Shown here: positions 1 to 8,450 of the stretch, in pieces | How positions within the stretch are numbered: the first letter of the stretch is position 1 | Layout: every line of letters begins with the position of its first letter | Source of the DNA: Methanocella_A sp963792125 | Lineage (GTDB): Archaea; Halobacteriota; Methanocellia; Methanocellales; Methanocellaceae | Direction of reading: 5' to 3' | Assembly: GCA_963792125.1 (NCBI GenBank) | Contig: CAWBVA010000001.1 | Location: 62,001-126,000 of the forward strand | Length of the DNA stretch: 64,000 nucleotides | Position numbers and translations under genes: made by a program | The notes under the pieces: model-generated | Seen by the model: only the letters and a program-made list of their open reading frames with translations | Database searches by the model: none | Told to the model about the DNA's origin: nothing

Positions 1-180
1 CGTCCTGTACTCACGCTCGGCATCGTCCCAGCGGCCGTTCTCCTCCAGTGCCATCGCGTAGCTGAAACGCGCTTCCATGTTCTGTGGCTCGGCCTCAATG
101 ACCTGTCGCAGCCCGGACAGGCCGTGCTCGAGGGCTGCATTGCGGCCGACTTCTACTATCCCATTTATGCCGTACTCCAT
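1..180 (-). CDS. TPR-repeat protein, N-terminal part (runs off the left edge)
   Basis: The reverse strand is open from an ATG at 180 to the window edge, giving 60 residues. The later part (residues about 29-60: EAEPQNMEARFSYAMALEENG, then a W-D-D-A-E-R-E-Y segment) has the helix-turn-helix spacing of a tetratricopeptide repeat. A GAGG ribosome-binding site lies about 9 nt upstream of the ATG. TPR proteins are protein-interaction scaffolds; nothing here says which partner. The remainder lies outside the window. Confidence 0.7.
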   Translation of the reverse strand, partial: MEYGINGIVEVGRNAALEHGLSGLRQVIEAEPQNMEARFSYAMALEENGRWDDAEREYRT

Positions 181-552
181 ATACAGCCAGCCTCAATACG
201 GGCATTTCTAATTGCAATACTCGATGCCCGGTATGATTTATTTGGCCGATCTGCATAAGGTTAACGTGAGCATATATGGTAAAACCATGCTGGCCTGTGT
301 AAAAATGACGCGTTTTAGCCCACGATGCCGTAAATGTCACTGTCGTACGCTTTTTGACGGCTCTTTGCCAGCATTCATGCGCCATATGCGACTATGCCTG
401 CAGCCACGGCGCTATCCTGAAATCCAGCGGCAGGATTTAGCGTCTCTGACTCTACGGCACGACTGCCAGGAGTACGCGTGCTCAGCTAGTACCATAACAT
501 TTTAAATATCGGCGGCCAATAGTATGCAGCCAACACAATAGACAGGTGTAGT
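181..552. other. Intergenic stretch with one doubtful ORF
   Basis: This is the divergent spacer between the TPR gene and the porBAGD operon. A plus-strand frame (212-505) could encode a 97-residue peptide with a C-x2-C...H...C cluster resembling a zinc finger, but it has no clear ribosome-binding site and no family I recognise. I do not call a gene here. Confidence 0.3.
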
Positions 553-555
553 TTG

Positions 556-1416
556 ATGCTTGACGATATCCCCCAGGAAGAATACCTTTACAAGGGCAAC
601 ACGGCCTGTGCAGGCTGCTCGGCAATGCTGGCGCTGCGCTACATACTGAAGGCCGCAGGCAAGGACACTATCATCGTGAACCCGGCCTGCTGCTCCACCG
701 TGTGCCAGGGCTCGTTCCCGAGAACGGCCTACGGCGTGCCAGTCCTGAACATCGCCTTTGCGGCTGCGGCGGCCGCTGCCGACGGCATGGCCTCGGCGGC
801 ACGGAACAAGGGCAAGAACATCATAGTCTTTGCCGGCGACGGCGGCACCGTCGATATCGGCATACAGGCCTTATCCGGCGCCATCGAGCGCAACGCGAAC
901 ATCCTCTACGTCTGCTACGACAACGAGGCATACGGCAATACCGGGATGCAGAAGAGCGGCTCCACGCCCTACGGCGCGATCACGACGACCACACCCACGG
1001 GCCGTAAGGACTCGAAGAAGGACATCGATTTCATCGTCATGGCTCACCGCCCGACTTACATGGCCACGGCCAGCGCCGCATTCCCGAGGGACCTGATGAA
1101 GAAGGTGCAGAAGGCGCTGTCCATGGAGGGTACGAAGTTCATCCACGTGCACGCCCCATGCCCGACAGGCTGGCGCTATTCGACGGAGAAGTCGGTCGAG
1201 ATCGGCAAGCTTGCCGTCAAGACCGGCATGTGGTACCTGTACGAGTGCCAGGATGGCAAGGTCACTCTGAGCGCGCCCACGTCCGCTGCGCTGAAGAAGC
1301 CCACGCCTGTCGAAGAGTACGTGAAGATGCAGGGCCGTTTCAAGGGCGTCGACCTGGCAGGCCTGCAGCATGAGATCGAGGCTGGCGCCGCACGCATAAG
1401 GGGGCTGGTCCAATGA
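556..1416 (+). CDS. porB: 2-oxoacid (probably pyruvate):ferredoxin oxidoreductase, beta subunit
   Basis: This is the thiamine-diphosphate and [4Fe-4S]-binding subunit of the enzyme that interconverts acetyl-CoA plus CO2 and pyruvate with ferredoxin. The TPP/Mg motif GDGGTVDIGIQALSGAIERN, followed by YVCYDNEAYGNTG, lies near residues 95-130. Cluster cysteines sit in CAGC near the N-terminus, in the later NPACC and in HAPCPTGWR. The 286-residue length is normal for PorB. The ATG at 556 is preferred over the in-frame TTG at 553. The stop overlaps the next start (ATGA), indicating translational coupling. A 2-oxoisovalerate enzyme (Vor) is the main alternative; the NEAYGNTG/STPYGA signature favours pyruvate. 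Confidence 0.88.
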   Translation: MLDDIPQEEYLYKGNTACAGCSAMLALRYILKAAGKDTIIVNPACCSTVCQGSFPRTAYGVPVLNIAFAAAAAAADGMASAARNKGKNIIVFAGDGGTVDIGIQALSGAIERNANILYVCYDNEAYGNTGMQKSGSTPYGAITTTTPTGRKDSKKDIDFIVMAHRPTYMATASAAFPRDLMKKVQKALSMEGTKFIHVHAPCPTGWRYSTEKSVEIGKLAVKTGMWYLYECQDGKVTLSAPTSAALKKPTPVEEYVKMQGRFKGVDLAGLQHEIEAGAARIRGLVQ

Positions 1417-2510
1417 AGAAGATGGCCACGGGCAACCAGGCGGCCGCGTTCGCGGTCAAGGAATCGGACGTAGAAGTGATCGCAGCTTATCCGATCACGC
1501 CGCAGACCGAGGTCGTCGAGACGATCGCCTCCTTCGTGGAGACGAAGAAGATGGACGCTGCATATATTCGTGTAGAGAGCGAGCACTCGGCGATGGCGGC
1601 GTGCATCGGCGCCTCGTCTACCGGAGCAAGGGTATTCACCGCGACATCCAGTCACGGCCTGCTCTACATGCACGAGATGCTCCACTGGGCAGCCGGCGCG
1701 CGCCTGCCCATCGTGATGGCAAACGTCAACCGGGCCGTGGGGCCCGCCTGGAACATCTGGGCAGAGCACACGGACGCGCTGTCCCAGCGCGACACCGGAT
1801 GGATGCAGTTCTATGCCTCCACAGTGCAGGAGGTATATGATACCGTGATCATGTCATACAAGATTGCGGAGTCGGTATACCTGCCGTGCATGGTCAACCT
1901 GGACGGCTTCATCCTGAGCCACGCTATCCAGTCGCTGGACATCACGGACACGGGCGACTTCCTCCCGGAAATCGACCTGCCGCACGCTATAGACACGAAC
2001 AACCCGATGTCATACGGTAATCTGACAGGCCCGGCGGACTATTACAAGTTCCGCCGCATGATCGACGAGGACATGAGGACCGGTGGAAAGCTGGCCCGCG
2101 TCATAGAGAAGGAGTTCGCCGGACGCTTCGGCCGTAATTATTCCGATGTGATGGAATATCGCACCGATGATGCAGAAGTCGTCATCGTCAGCATGGGCAC
2201 GATCGCTCGCGAAGCTGAAGTGGCTGTGGACCTGCTGCGGAAGGAAGGCGTGAAAGCCGGCTCGATAAGAGTCAGGCAGTTCCGCCCGTTCCCCGAGCTC
2301 AATGTCGAGGGCAAGCGGGTCGTCGCGCTGGACCGGGACTACTCGCCCGGCGCAGGCGGAATCCTCGCACAGGAGATACGCTTCCACAACGACGTGCAGG
2401 TCTTCAACGTGATCTGCGGCCTGGGCGGCCAGGACGTCAGCTACAAGGACATCGCGTCCTTCGTGAAGAAGGCGAAGCCCGAAGGCGAGATGTGGATGGG
2501 GGTGAAATAA
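1413..2510 (+). CDS. porA: 2-oxoacid (probably pyruvate):ferredoxin oxidoreductase, alpha subunit
   Basis: The 365-residue alpha subunit contains the pyrimidine-binding half of the TPP site. The motif AAYPITPQTEVVETIA is near the N-terminus, followed by the conserved VESEHSAMAACIGAS segment and the TATSSHGLLYMHE stretch typical of PorA. The C-terminal third (VVIVSMGTIAREAEVAVDLL, then GSIRVRQFRPFP) is the transketolase C-terminal-like domain. It overlaps porB by 4 nt and abuts porG (TAATG), so the four subunits form one operon. Order B-A-G-D is the reverse of the commoner G-D-A-B arrangement. Confidence 0.9.
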   Translation: MKKMATGNQAAAFAVKESDVEVIAAYPITPQTEVVETIASFVETKKMDAAYIRVESEHSAMAACIGASSTGARVFTATSSHGLLYMHEMLHWAAGARLPIVMANVNRAVGPAWNIWAEHTDALSQRDTGWMQFYASTVQEVYDTVIMSYKIAESVYLPCMVNLDGFILSHAIQSLDITDTGDFLPEIDLPHAIDTNNPMSYGNLTGPADYYKFRRMIDEDMRTGGKLARVIEKEFAGRFGRNYSDVMEYRTDDAEVVIVSMGTIAREAEVAVDLLRKEGVKAGSIRVRQFRPFPELNVEGKRVVALDRDYSPGAGGILAQEIRFHNDVQVFNVICGLGGQDVSYKDIASFVKKAKPEGEMWMGVK

Positions 2511-3046
2511 TGCTAGAAATAAGGTGGCATTCCCGGGGAGGCCAGGGCGGCGTGACGGCGTCGAAGCTGCTCGCGCAGGCGGCCTTCCTCGAAGGCAAGT
2601 ACAGCACAGCGTTCCCCGTCTACGGCGCCGAGCGCCGGGGCGCGCCGATCATGTCGTTCACCCGCATCTCGGAGGACGACATCAAGGTGTCCAGCCAGAT
2701 CTACAACCCGGACATCGTGGTCGTGCTCGACGACACCATCCTCGACCTGGTCAACGTGACCGAAGGGCTGAAGCCCGGCGGTCTGCTGATCGTCAACACG
2801 AATCACCATGCTAAGCTGCCCAAAGGCAACTTCAAGGTGGCGACCGTCAACGTGACCGACATCGCGCTGGACCTCGGCCTGACGCTGTCGGGCGCTCCCA
2901 TCCTGAACACGCCAATCCTGGGCGCGCTGGCTAAGCTCGGCATCGTGAAGCTCGACTCCGCGCTGACAGCCATCAAGGACACGTTCAACGACGAGAAGAA
3001 CGTAAATGCGGCAAAGGAAGCCTACAAGAAGGTGGTCATGTGTTGA
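2510..3046 (+). CDS. porG: 2-oxoacid (probably pyruvate):ferredoxin oxidoreductase, gamma subunit
   Basis: A 178-residue gamma subunit beginning MLEIRWHSRGGQGGVTASKL, the hallmark glycine-rich start of PorG, which binds CoA in the related structures. YGAERRGAPIMSFTRIS follows, as in the family. The ATG at 2510 overlaps the porA stop by one base; the upstream in-frame methionine lies inside porA and is rejected. The reading frame ends inside the start of porD. Confidence 0.9.
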   Translation: MLEIRWHSRGGQGGVTASKLLAQAAFLEGKYSTAFPVYGAERRGAPIMSFTRISEDDIKVSSQIYNPDIVVVLDDTILDLVNVTEGLKPGGLLIVNTNHHAKLPKGNFKVATVNVTDIALDLGLTLSGAPILNTPILGALAKLGIVKLDSALTAIKDTFNDEKNVNAAKEAYKKVVMC

Positions 3047-3330
3047 AGGCAAAAACCGTCCATAAGAGCAAGAGTGCCCTGAAGAAGAGGGACCTGCCGG
3101 TGACCCCGGCCTCGAAGCCCCAGCACGGCGCGGCAGGCAAGACGGGCACCTGGCGGACGTTCAAGCCCGAGGTCGACAGGAAGAGCTGCAAGAAGTGCGG
3201 CAACTGCATCCTGTACTGCCCGGATGCATGCATCGACAAGGAACTGAACGTCGATTACGACTATTGCAAGGGCTGCGGCATCTGTGCCAACGAGTGCCCT
3301 GCGAAGTCCATTAAAATGGTGAGGGAGTAA
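3040..3330 (+). CDS. porD: 2-oxoacid (probably pyruvate):ferredoxin oxidoreductase, delta subunit (ferredoxin-like)
   Basis: A 96-residue polyferredoxin subunit with two [4Fe-4S] motifs: CKKCGNCILYCPDAC and CKGCGICANECP. It passes electrons from the TPP-bound intermediate to ferredoxin. The likely start is the GTG at 3040 (TTG at 3043 is also possible); both overlap the porG stop. The N-terminal 40 residues, rich in Lys, Pro and Ser, are usual for archaeal PorD. It is the last gene of the operon. Confidence 0.88.
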   Translation: MLKAKTVHKSKSALKKRDLPVTPASKPQHGAAGKTGTWRTFKPEVDRKSCKKCGNCILYCPDACIDKELNVDYDYCKGCGICANECPAKSIKMVRE

Positions 3331-3358
3331 ATCCTTCACCGTTTAACTTTTTTCTAAA

Positions 3359-4279
3359 TTACAGGCTCCAGAACGATCGCGACAGAAACTTGCCGGCCTG
3401 TGTCATATTGAGGGCGCTTTTTACGGCGGCTGACCCCTCGCCGCAGTCTATCAGCAGTAGAGGATTTTTCACTGGCGCAATCCAGGTGGGGAATGCGGCG
3501 TCGCCTTCGTACAGATAGTTCATCATGCTTCCCTGGTGGGTGTTGCGCCACAGCCGCTCGACGATGCTGGCATTGCTGATCTGGGCGGGTGTCGACACGA
3601 AATCAAATTTGTGGGCGGAGAGTATCACTGGCAAGCCCTTGTCGATGGCGTTGAGGCCAATGGCATTCTGGTCTGATTCGAGCTTTGCGAGCTTCCAGAC
3701 GGTGTCGTTTGCAATGATGGCTTGTGCAGGCGGGAACGAAAAACCAGTGCTCATCATTGTCGGAAGATCTCCCTTGCCCAGCAGGTTCCCTTTGACGACC
3801 ATTTCAGGATACATGATGGCTTTTCCGAAATACGGGGCCATCCTGACAGGGCTGACCTTGCCGAACTGGCCGACACCTACGGGTGCAGCACCGACATTAA
3901 CGACCGGGCTGAACTGGAAGTTCGACTGGAAGAAACCAGTGCTGGTAGCGGCAATAGTGTCAGTGCTTGTCTGTGCGATCGTCGGAGCGAGTGTCGTGCC
4001 CCCTGGCCCGGACAGGAAAGAAACGGCCAGGGCTTCTTCGTCGGTCGCAGCCAGCGTCTGGCTGTGAAATAAATCCTGGGACATGCCGCTGTTGATAAAG
4101 TCTACGCCTGCGACGACGTTGCCGTACTGGAGCTCCGGCCGGCTCTCGGTGGCATAAGTACAGCAAGACATCAATGCTGTACACAAAAGCAAAGCCACTA
4201 AAGGAACAGCAACATAGCTCTTGAAGTATCCGACGACCATACCCAGCATACCCACACCCGGCTCACACCCTGAGCCCAT
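3359..4279 (-). CDS. Secreted or membrane-anchored protein of unknown function
   Basis: A 306-residue protein with a hydrophobic segment at about residues 24-42 (VAVPLVALLLCTALMSCC) that looks like a signal peptide with a lipobox-like end. The rest is Ser/Thr/Ala-rich and soluble-looking; I recognise no domain. The ATG at 4279 is supported by GAGGT 6 nt upstream. It converges on porD from the other side with a 28-nt gap. Its next neighbour, across a spacer, is another exported repeat protein. Confidence 0.65.
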   Translation of the reverse strand: MGSGCEPGVGMLGMVVGYFKSYVAVPLVALLLCTALMSCCTYATESRPELQYGNVVAGVDFINSGMSQDLFHSQTLAATDEEALAVSFLSGPGGTTLAPTIAQTSTDTIAATSTGFFQSNFQFSPVVNVGAAPVGVGQFGKVSPVRMAPYFGKAIMYPEMVVKGNLLGKGDLPTMMSTGFSFPPAQAIIANDTVWKLAKLESDQNAIGLNAIDKGLPVILSAHKFDFVSTPAQISNASIVERLWRNTHQGSMMNYLYEGDAAFPTWIAPVKNPLLLIDCGEGSAAVKSALNMTQAGKFLSRSFWSL

Positions 4280-4658
4280 TTTTTACCTCATTACCCGTTA
4301 CTGGGTAGAACCAGCGTATTTTAAAAGATTGTTAACATTAAAACCGGATTTTATTGAAAATCCATGGACCCTGCACCGTCCACCCTTGCCGCCGCGTACC
4401 GGCAGCAGCCGGCGGCAGGCATAGCCGCATCCATGGTGACGGGGCCTGCCCGCACTGACAAATTATTGTGGCGCAGTTCGCTCTTTTTTGTCGGACATAA
4501 CCATGCGGTTCGAGCGGGCTACGTCGGGCAAATACTGAAGTTTCAGTGCGATTTCACAGGCCTTCGCGGGTAATGTCAAGCGAGAAGCAAGCCGTGTACG
4601 CTCATTGATGCAGCATAGGTTATACCGGAGTTCCGTGATTGACCTTTGGTGTTATAAG
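4280..4658. other. Intergenic spacer between divergent exported-protein genes
   Basis: Nothing convincing is encoded. An AT-rich stretch at about 4313-4365 could hold the promoter of the minus-strand gene. No strong repeat or RNA signature is seen. Confidence 0.4.
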
Positions 4659-5465
4659 ATGGTGAGAAGTAAGATTCGCTTAGCAGTAACCGCGTTGATT
4701 ATCATGGCCACGTTCACGGGCATGGCGATCTGCGCGGCAGAGGCTGGTACCGGCAGCACCAGCGGCAAGAGCGCCGGCACGACAGGAAAAGGGGTTAGCA
4801 CGGCAGGGACCTTCGGTACGGCCACAGCAGGGCTCAATTCGGCTTTCTCGACAGGCAACGTCGGAGGACTCATTCGGCACTTCGAACGCGTTAGCGTCCC
4901 CCAGTTTCAGCACGCCGTCCATTGCGTTCTCGACCAACAGCCTGGGCAACAACGTGTTCGGGACCTCGCTGGCCACCGCCAGCAACGCGCAGCAATCGGC
5001 CAACCTGGCGTTTCCACAGACCGGCATTGCCAATGTCTTCGGGACCTCGCAGGCCGTACCATCCAGCGTGTTCTCGACAACGAACATCGGCGGCAACGTG
5101 TTCGGGACATCCCGGCCCAGGCCAGCAACTCGCTCCTGGCGAACAACTTCGCGCTGTCGAACGCGAACATCGCCAACGTCTTCGGCTCGTCGGTCGCCAC
5201 GCCGTTCTTCGCGTCCTCGGACAGCAATATCGCCAACACTGTGCTAGGCTCGTCGATTGCCCAGCCGTCGGTCACGTTCTCCCAGCCAACGGCCGCGTTC
5301 TCGGCCGGCAACATCGGCAGCAACGTGTTCGGGGCCTCCAACGCTCTCGCCAGCAACGCACAGCTGACCGCCAACTTTGCGGACTCGTCAGCCAACATAG
5401 CTAACGTGTTCGGCACGTCGCAGTCCGTGCCCGGACAGTTTGTCACTTCCACGACATTCATCTGA
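4659..5465 (+). CDS. Exported NVFGTS-repeat protein with an internal out-of-frame block
   Basis: The ATG at 4659 begins MVRSKIRLAVTALIIMATFT, a clear signal peptide. Mature repeats follow the pattern N-(I/V)-(A/G/S)-N-V-F-G-(T/A/S)-S with Ala/Ser/Thr/Asn/Gln linkers. Between about 4870 and 5113 the frame that stays open encodes Arg/His/Gln-rich sequence quite unlike the repeats. The +1 frame over exactly that stretch encodes perfect repeats (for example NNVFGTSLATASNAQ and TNIGGNVFGTS). Two opposite one-base shifts explain this: one extra base near 4868-4876 and one missing near 5112-5118. The original product was probably one continuous cell-surface repeat protein. Function unknown. Confidence 0.6.
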   Translation: MVRSKIRLAVTALIIMATFTGMAICAAEAGTGSTSGKSAGTTGKGVSTAGTFGTATAGLNSAFSTGNVGGLIRHFERVSVPQFQHAVHCVLDQQPGQQRVRDLAGHRQQRAAIGQPGVSTDRHCQCLRDLAGRTIQRVLDNEHRRQRVRDIPAQASNSLLANNFALSNANIANVFGSSVATPFFASSDSNIANTVLGSSIAQPSVTFSQPTAAFSAGNIGSNVFGASNALASNAQLTANFADSSANIANVFGTSQSVPGQFVTSTTFI

Positions 5466-5793
5466 AGTGTGGAATGATCGGGCGGATGCCGGGGCAGCGC
5501 ACTGTGCCCGGCATTACTTTTTATTCTTTAAGGCAAATCCACATGTAAAAATCAGGCAGAGACCTTTCCGTATCGTTCTCAATTTATGCCGGTCCTGCAT
5601 CCGGCCTGCGTGAAGAGCATCCAGACCCGTAGCACCAGCCCGGGCACCCGCCTATGGGACTGTACGGCCTCATTTGCGCCGGCAGAATGCCAGCAAATGT
5701 GCAGGTAAAGCGCCATAGGCAGAAGAGATATAAAAATGAATGGCCGTTGCAGGGACGACCGATCGCCAGCCCCTGCAACTGCACGGAACATAT
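5466..5793. terminator. Convergent spacer with terminator-like hairpins
   Basis: This spacer lies between two genes that converge. A 9-bp perfect stem GTTGCAGGG/CCCTGCAAC (5746-5754 with 5771-5779) sits just past the stop of the minus-strand synthetase. A second weaker inverted pair, GCCTATGG/CCATAGGC, lies near 5652 and 5712. Both suit transcript 3' ends. No gene is seen. Confidence 0.4.
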
Positions 5794-7476
5794 CTACGAT
5801 TTTTCCTTTACCGAATCTTTATCCTTGTCCCTGATCTCTACCCTGCGGATTTTGCCGCTGATGGTCTTGGGCAGCACCGGGACGAACTCGACGACACGGG
5901 GATACTTGTACGGTGCGGTAACCTTCTTTACGTGGTTCTGGAGTTCCTTCTTCAAGGCATCGCTGGGCACGAAGTCTTTTTTAAGGACAATGGTAGCCTT
6001 GACAATCTGTCCCCTGATCTCGTCTGGCACCGCGGTAATCGCGCACTCCACCACGGCGGGGTGCTGGATCAGGGCGCTCTCGACCTCGAAGGGGCCGATG
6101 CGGTAGCCAGAGCTCTTGATGACGTCGTCGGACCGGCCTACGAACCAGAGGAAGCCTTCCTCGTCGGTCCAGGCCATGTCGCCCGTGTGGTAGTAGCCGT
6201 CATACCAGACAGACGCAGTCCGCTTCTCGTCGCGGTAGTAGCCTTTGAACAGTCCCGGCGGGAAGCCTCTGGACAGATTGATGCATATTTCACCCTCTTC
6301 CCCTGCTTCGCAGAGTTTTCCGTCCAGGTTAATAAGCTCAATGCTGTAGCCCGGGGAAGGCCTGCCCATCGAGCCAGGCCGGGGCTCGATCCACGGGTAC
6401 GTGGCGATCATCACGACAGCCTCGGTCTGGCCGAACCCTTCCATGAGCCTGAGCCCCGTAGCCTTGAGCCACCTGTTATACACTTCGGGGTTCAGCGGCT
6501 CGCCGGCCGTAACGCTGTACTTCATATGCGAGAAGTCGAACTTGCTCAGGTCCTCGTTGATGAGGAACCGGTAGATCGTGGGCGGAGCACAGAAGGTGGT
6601 CACCTTGTAATCCACCGTCTTCTGCAACAGCCGCAGGGGGTCGAACACCTCATAATCGTAGGCGAATACCGCGCTGCCGCCGAGCCACTGGCCATAGATC
6701 TTGCCCCATACCGCCTTGGCCCACCCGGTATCAGCCACAGTATAGTGGAGGCCGTCGTCCGTGACGTTCTGCCAGTATACGGCCGTGAGGATGTGGCCCA
6801 GGGGGTAGACGAAGTCGTGCACCACCATCTTGGGGAGTCCCACAGTGCCCGAAGTGAAATACAGGATAGAGATGTCTTCGTTCTTCGTGGCCTCCGCACC
6901 GGTCGGCCGCTCGAAGTGATCACTGGCTTTCTCGACCTCGGCGTTGAAGTCGATCCACCCGTCGTACTTTCCTTCTACGATTGCCTTATACTTCAGCAGC
7001 CCGTGCAAATCCTTCTGGGCTTCGTCGACGTATTTGATCAGGCTCTTCTCGTTCGCCGCCACGATCATCTTGATGTCCGCCAGTTTGGCCCTGTACACGA
7101 TGTCCTTGGTGGTGAGCATGTGGGTGGCCGGGATGGCGATGGCACCGATCTTGTGCAGCGCCAGCATGGAGTGCCACCACTCGTACCGCCCCTTAAGTGC
7201 GAGCATGACAGTGTCGCCTTTCTTTATCCCGAGACTCTTGAAAAAGTTCGCCGCCCTATCGCTCAGGCGCTTCATCTCAGAGAACGTGATGATCTTTTCG
7301 CCGCCGAGGTCATCGCACCACACCAGGGCGATCTTGTCCGGTGTTTCCCGGGCCATGATATCCACGACGTCGAAGGCGAAGTTAAAGTTCTCCGGCACCT
7401 TCACATGGTAGTTGTCACGGAAATCCTCGTAGGACTTGAAATCCGTTTTTTCCATAAACCGGTTTAACAATGACAT
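5794..7476 (-). CDS. AMP-forming acyl-CoA synthetase, medium-chain/ACSM-like
   Basis: This 560-residue ANL-superfamily enzyme activates a carboxylic acid with ATP and CoA. Motifs in order: the P-loop ISILYFTSGTVGLPKMVVHD (A3), EGFGQTEAVV (A5), YHTGDMAWTDEEGFLWFVGR (A7-A8), the hinge SDDVIKSSGYRIGPFEVE, and the adenylation lysine in KTISGKIRR near the C-terminus. The sequence resembles the archaeal/bacterial acyl-CoA synthetases related to human ACSM rather than true acetyl-CoA synthetase. The acyl substrate cannot be read from sequence. An XRE-cupin regulator gene lies immediately upstream on the same strand (17-nt gap), probably co-transcribed. Confidence 0.88.
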   Translation of the reverse strand: MSLLNRFMEKTDFKSYEDFRDNYHVKVPENFNFAFDVVDIMARETPDKIALVWCDDLGGEKIITFSEMKRLSDRAANFFKSLGIKKGDTVMLALKGRYEWWHSMLALHKIGAIAIPATHMLTTKDIVYRAKLADIKMIVAANEKSLIKYVDEAQKDLHGLLKYKAIVEGKYDGWIDFNAEVEKASDHFERPTGAEATKNEDISILYFTSGTVGLPKMVVHDFVYPLGHILTAVYWQNVTDDGLHYTVADTGWAKAVWGKIYGQWLGGSAVFAYDYEVFDPLRLLQKTVDYKVTTFCAPPTIYRFLINEDLSKFDFSHMKYSVTAGEPLNPEVYNRWLKATGLRLMEGFGQTEAVVMIATYPWIEPRPGSMGRPSPGYSIELINLDGKLCEAGEEGEICINLSRGFPPGLFKGYYRDEKRTASVWYDGYYHTGDMAWTDEEGFLWFVGRSDDVIKSSGYRIGPFEVESALIQHPAVVECAITAVPDEIRGQIVKATIVLKKDFVPSDALKKELQNHVKKVTAPYKYPRVVEFVPVLPKTISGKIRRVEIRDKDKDSVKEKS

Positions 7477-7493
7477 AGGTACACCTTCGTTTT

Positions 7494-8048
7494 TTACATA
7501 ATGATGGCCAGGAATCTCGCAGGCTTGTTGTTCAGCGCCACCATGGCGTGCTCACAGCCGGAATCGAAATAGATGGAATCGCCTTCCGCCAGGATAAACT
7601 CATGGTCCTTGATGATCAGCTTGAGGCTGCCTTCCAGGACGAAGTTGAACTCCTGTCCCGGGTGCGTGTTTGTCTGGACCTTCGTACCGGCCGGCTTGGG
7701 CTCCACAGTCACGACGAAAGGCTCGGCCTTCTTGTTGATGAAGTTAGAGGCCAGGCTCTGGTACTTGTACTGCTTCCTCCGCTCGACACTCACGCCCTTC
7801 CCTTTCCGCGTCACGGAGAAATAGTGCATGCGAGGCGTTTCCCCCGTAAGCAGAATGCTCATCTCTACCCCGAGCTTGCGGGAAATCTCGTAGAGAACGC
7901 TGGCGGGGATGTCCTCCTCGCCGTTTTCGTATTTCAGGTATTTCTCCTTGCTCAGCTTCAGGTGAGACGACATGTCGTCAAGGCTGAGCCCGAGAATATC
8001 CCTGAGCTCCTTTATCCGGGTGGCCACTTCCTTGATTCGTTCCTGCAT
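7494..8048 (-). CDS. XRE-family transcriptional regulator with C-terminal cupin sensor domain
   Basis: A 184-residue protein. Residues about 10-65 form an XRE helix-turn-helix (RIKELRDILGLSLDDMSSHL, then YLKYENGEEDIPASVLYEIS). Residues about 110-184 form a cupin barrel (HPGQEFNFVLEGSLKLIIKD, then EGDSIYFDSGCEHAM). Such regulators often sense a small carboxylate or its CoA ester. It is the first gene of a two-gene unit with the acyl-CoA synthetase and is divergent from a second synthetase, so it may control both through the 8049-8450 spacer (inference). Confidence 0.85.
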   Translation of the reverse strand: MQERIKEVATRIKELRDILGLSLDDMSSHLKLSKEKYLKYENGEEDIPASVLYEISRKLGVEMSILLTGETPRMHYFSVTRKGKGVSVERRKQYKYQSLASNFINKKAEPFVVTVEPKPAGTKVQTNTHPGQEFNFVLEGSLKLIIKDHEFILAEGDSIYFDSGCEHAMVALNNKPARFLAIIM

Positions 8049-8450
8049 GTGTTTTGCCCTCTTAAAAAATGTGAGTCCTCAATATTCCCTGTATAATGGT
8101 TACAATTTTCTATGATTCATGGACACTATATTTAAACGCTTCCGTGCGTTAAGCTGTCACAGCGCACGGATGGTGTCATGGGAGAGAAAAAAAGGCTTTT
8201 TTAGTGACTATTTACACGATTAATGATTACATAACATGGCAAAGTTCCTTAACGATTATGCTTAGCCCCGAAAAGTTTATAAGCTGTACATTTTCTTCAT
8301 TCTTATTAGCAGCCGATCCGCATGAGTTGCGCTTGCATATTAAGCGTGCGTTTCAGGTGGGTTAGCTATATATAAAGGAAAGGAAAACCTATTGTCACAT
8401 TGACACATACTGGCATAGTGCCTGTAAAATGAACGGATGGTAGTTAAAAA
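8049..8450. promoter_or_regulatory. Divergent regulatory region between the XRE-cupin gene and the second acyl-CoA synthetase
   Basis: A 402-nt non-coding spacer, AT-rich. A TATA-like CTATATATAAAGG at about 8365-8377 faces the plus-strand synthetase, and further TATA-like stretches lie near 8126-8139 and 8272-8282. TGTCAC and GTGTCA-type words recur around 8155-8180 and 8395-8405 and could form operator half-sites, but no convincing symmetric site stands out. Confidence 0.4.

Noticed and set aside
212..505. 97-residue plus-strand frame with a CxxC...H...C cluster
   Set aside because: No ribosome-binding site or recognised family, overlaps the upstream region of both flanking genes; most likely chance.
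5740..7467. Very long plus-strand frame opposite the acyl-CoA synthetase
   Set aside because: Antisense frame created by GC-rich codon bias; the minus strand holds all ligase motifs.
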